Of a DNA stretch of 12,713 bases, positions 11,586 to 12,713 are shown one piece after another (within the stretch, counting starts at the first letter, position 1; the number at the start of each line of letters is the position of its first letter). The position numbers and the translations under genes are program-made. The stretch lies in NCBI GenBank assembly GCA_002343715.1, contig DDSA01000171.1:1-12713 (forward strand). Reading direction: 5' to 3'. The notes beneath the pieces were generated by a model, which searched no databases, was not told where the DNA came from, and was given only the letters and a program-made list of their open reading frames with translations. The DNA is from Phycisphaerales bacterium UBA2402. GTDB lineage: Bacteria; Planctomycetota; Phycisphaerae; Phycisphaerales; UBA1924.

Positions 11586-12713
11586 ATGCTCTGTCGGACG
11601 TTGATGACCGCCGCAACTCTACTTGCCGCGACCGCCGCGGCGCAGCCGACGGTTTCGGATCGAGAAGCCGCCGCCATCGCACAAGAAGCGTACATCTATT
11701 TTTATCCGTTGGTGACCATGGACATCACCCGCCGCCAATCGACGAACATCGAGGCGGGCAAGGAGATGGGCAAGGGGCCGATGAACATGTTCATCAACCT
11801 GCCCGAGTACCCCCCGGTGGACTTCAAGGTCGTCGTGAGGCCCAACTTCGACACGCTGTATTCGTCGGCGTGGCTTGATCTGACAAAGGAACCCATGGTC
11901 GTGTCCTCGCCCGACACACACGGTCGGTACTTCATGCTCCCGATGCTGGACATGTGGAGCGATGTCTTTGCCTGCCCCGGAACGCGTACGACGGGTGATG
12001 GCGCCGCGAACTATCTCGTGACCGGCCCGGGCTGGACAGGGACGGTTCCCCCGGGGATGCAGCAGATCGCCGCGCCCACGCCGTACGTGTGGATCATCGG
12101 CCGGACCCGGACGGACGGCCCCAAGGACTATGAGGCGGTGCACGCGATCCAGGCGGGGTACAAGGTGACGCCGTTCTCGCGCTGGGGCAAGCCGGCGGAG
12201 GCTCCCGCGTCCTTCACGCCCGACCCGTCCGTGGACATGAAAACTCCTCCGAAGACCCAGGTCGACACGATGTCCGGCGAGCGGTACTTCACGTACGCGA
12301 TGGACCTGCTCAGGAAGCACCCGCCCCATATCACCGATCAGCCCATCATCGACCGCATGAAGCGCATCGGCCTGGTCGCGGGCAAGCCGATGGAGTTCTC
12401 CAGACTCTCGCCCGCGGTGCAGAGCGCGCTCGCCGAGGCCCCCAAGACCAGCCAGAACCTCATGGCGTGGAAGTTGCCCACGTTGGCTCGGGTTGTCAAC
12501 GGCTGGGTCATGAACACGGACACGATGGGCGTCTACGGCACGTACTACCTCAAGCGCGCCATCGTGGCCCAGGTGGGGCTGGGCGCGAACCTGCCCGAGG
12601 ACGCGGTGTATCCGATGAATCTCGGCGACAGTCACGGCAAGCCCCTGCACGGGGACAACACGTATGTAGTCCGCTTCAAGAAGGGCGAGCTGCCCCCCGT
12701 GAACGGGTTCTGG
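11586..12713 (+). CDS. Secreted DUF1254/DUF1214 domain protein (3' end outside window)
   Basis: The reading frame runs open from the ATG at 11586 to the window edge, 376 codons without a stop. Residues 1-20 form a signal peptide (MLCRTLMTAATLLAATAAAQ). The mature part starts VSDREAAAIAQEAYIYFYPLVTMD, the typical opening of DUF1254. 'VVRPNFDTLYSSAWLDL', 'SPDTHGRYFMLPMLDMW' and 'YVWIIGRTRTDGPKDY' follow, all family landmarks. The end is the DUF1214 part: 'GTYYLKRAIVAQVGLGANLPEDAVYP', a 'GDNTYVVRFKKGELPPVNGFW' block, then the window ends. Full-length family members normally continue a further ~60-100 residues, so only a short tail is missing. The biochemical function of the family is unknown. 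It is probably exported to the periplasm. Confidence 0.9.
   Translation, partial: MLCRTLMTAATLLAATAAAQPTVSDREAAAIAQEAYIYFYPLVTMDITRRQSTNIEAGKEMGKGPMNMFINLPEYPPVDFKVVVRPNFDTLYSSAWLDLTKEPMVVSSPDTHGRYFMLPMLDMWSDVFACPGTRTTGDGAANYLVTGPGWTGTVPPGMQQIAAPTPYVWIIGRTRTDGPKDYEAVHAIQAGYKVTPFSRWGKPAEAPASFTPDPSVDMKTPPKTQVDTMSGERYFTYAMDLLRKHPPHITDQPIIDRMKRIGLVAGKPMEFSRLSPAVQSALAEAPKTSQNLMAWKLPTLARVVNGWVMNTDTMGVYGTYYLKRAIVAQVGLGANLPEDAVYPMNLGDSHGKPLHGDNTYVVRFKKGELPPVNGFW

Noticed and set aside
11619..12650. Long minus-strand frame (343 codons) opposite the DUF1254 gene
   Set aside because: The plus strand has a signal peptide, ribosome binding site and clear DUF1254/DUF1214 motifs; the minus frame is His/Arg-rich shadow sequence.

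Overview
The window is GC-rich bacterial DNA (roughly 60-65% GC, with a drop to about 35% in one intergenic stretch). Gene content suggests a planctomycete-like bacterium, possibly of the Phycisphaerae: a DUF4953-type metalloprotease tail, a DUF1254/DUF1214 secreted protein, and three large modular secreted proteins that begin with an 'FTYQG' N-terminal module common in Planctomycetota and some other environmental phyla. The taxonomy is an inference from gene style, not from a marker gene.

Layout, left to right. (1) 1-776 (+): the 3' end of a large zinc-metalloprotease-like gene, followed by a strong intrinsic terminator at 817-851. (2) 852-1217: a gene-free, partly AT-rich gap between two convergent genes, with a consensus DnaA box and several near matches. 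(3) 1218-5258 (-): tadA (tRNA adenosine deaminase), an 819-residue secreted modular protein, and fpg/mutM (formamidopyrimidine-DNA glycosylase), all on the minus strand in that transcription order. fpg carries a clear frameshift near 1617-1630 that splits it into two reading frames. (4) 5424-7310 and 7430-9613 (+): two more secreted modular proteins of 628 and 727 residues. They are separated by a strong terminator (7333-7378), and the second has a perfect AGGAGG ribosome binding site. (5) 9618-11417 (-): a polytopic membrane protein with GT-C-glycosyltransferase-like features, ending 4 bases from the preceding gene in a tail-to-tail arrangement. (6) 11586-window end (+): a secreted DUF1254/DUF1214 protein cut off by the window edge, behind a 19-base inverted repeat.

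The most distinctive feature is the set of three secreted proteins flanking tadA. Each has a signal peptide and the same ~110-residue module (FTYQG...DLRF.L.DA..GG...F.V.LDFG...R.LEIEV...LSPRQ...PYA..A). In the 628- and 727-residue proteins the module directly follows the signal peptide; in the 819-residue protein a ~180-residue domain precedes it. After the module each protein changes to a different set of folds: tandem 'GDITAVTAG.GLTGG' repeats with an autoprocessing-like tail (819 aa); a C1q-like jelly roll between short collagen-like segments (628 aa); and a YadA-head-like beta roll with an 'FRIDHPLDP' tail (727 aa). This looks like a small local family of fibre or adhesin proteins with a shared base and exchangeable shafts and tips, in the style of phage tail fibres and trimeric adhesins. 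Their function is inferred from architecture only. tadA and fpg are unrelated housekeeping genes beside them. No mobile element, CRISPR array, tRNA or rRNA was seen.
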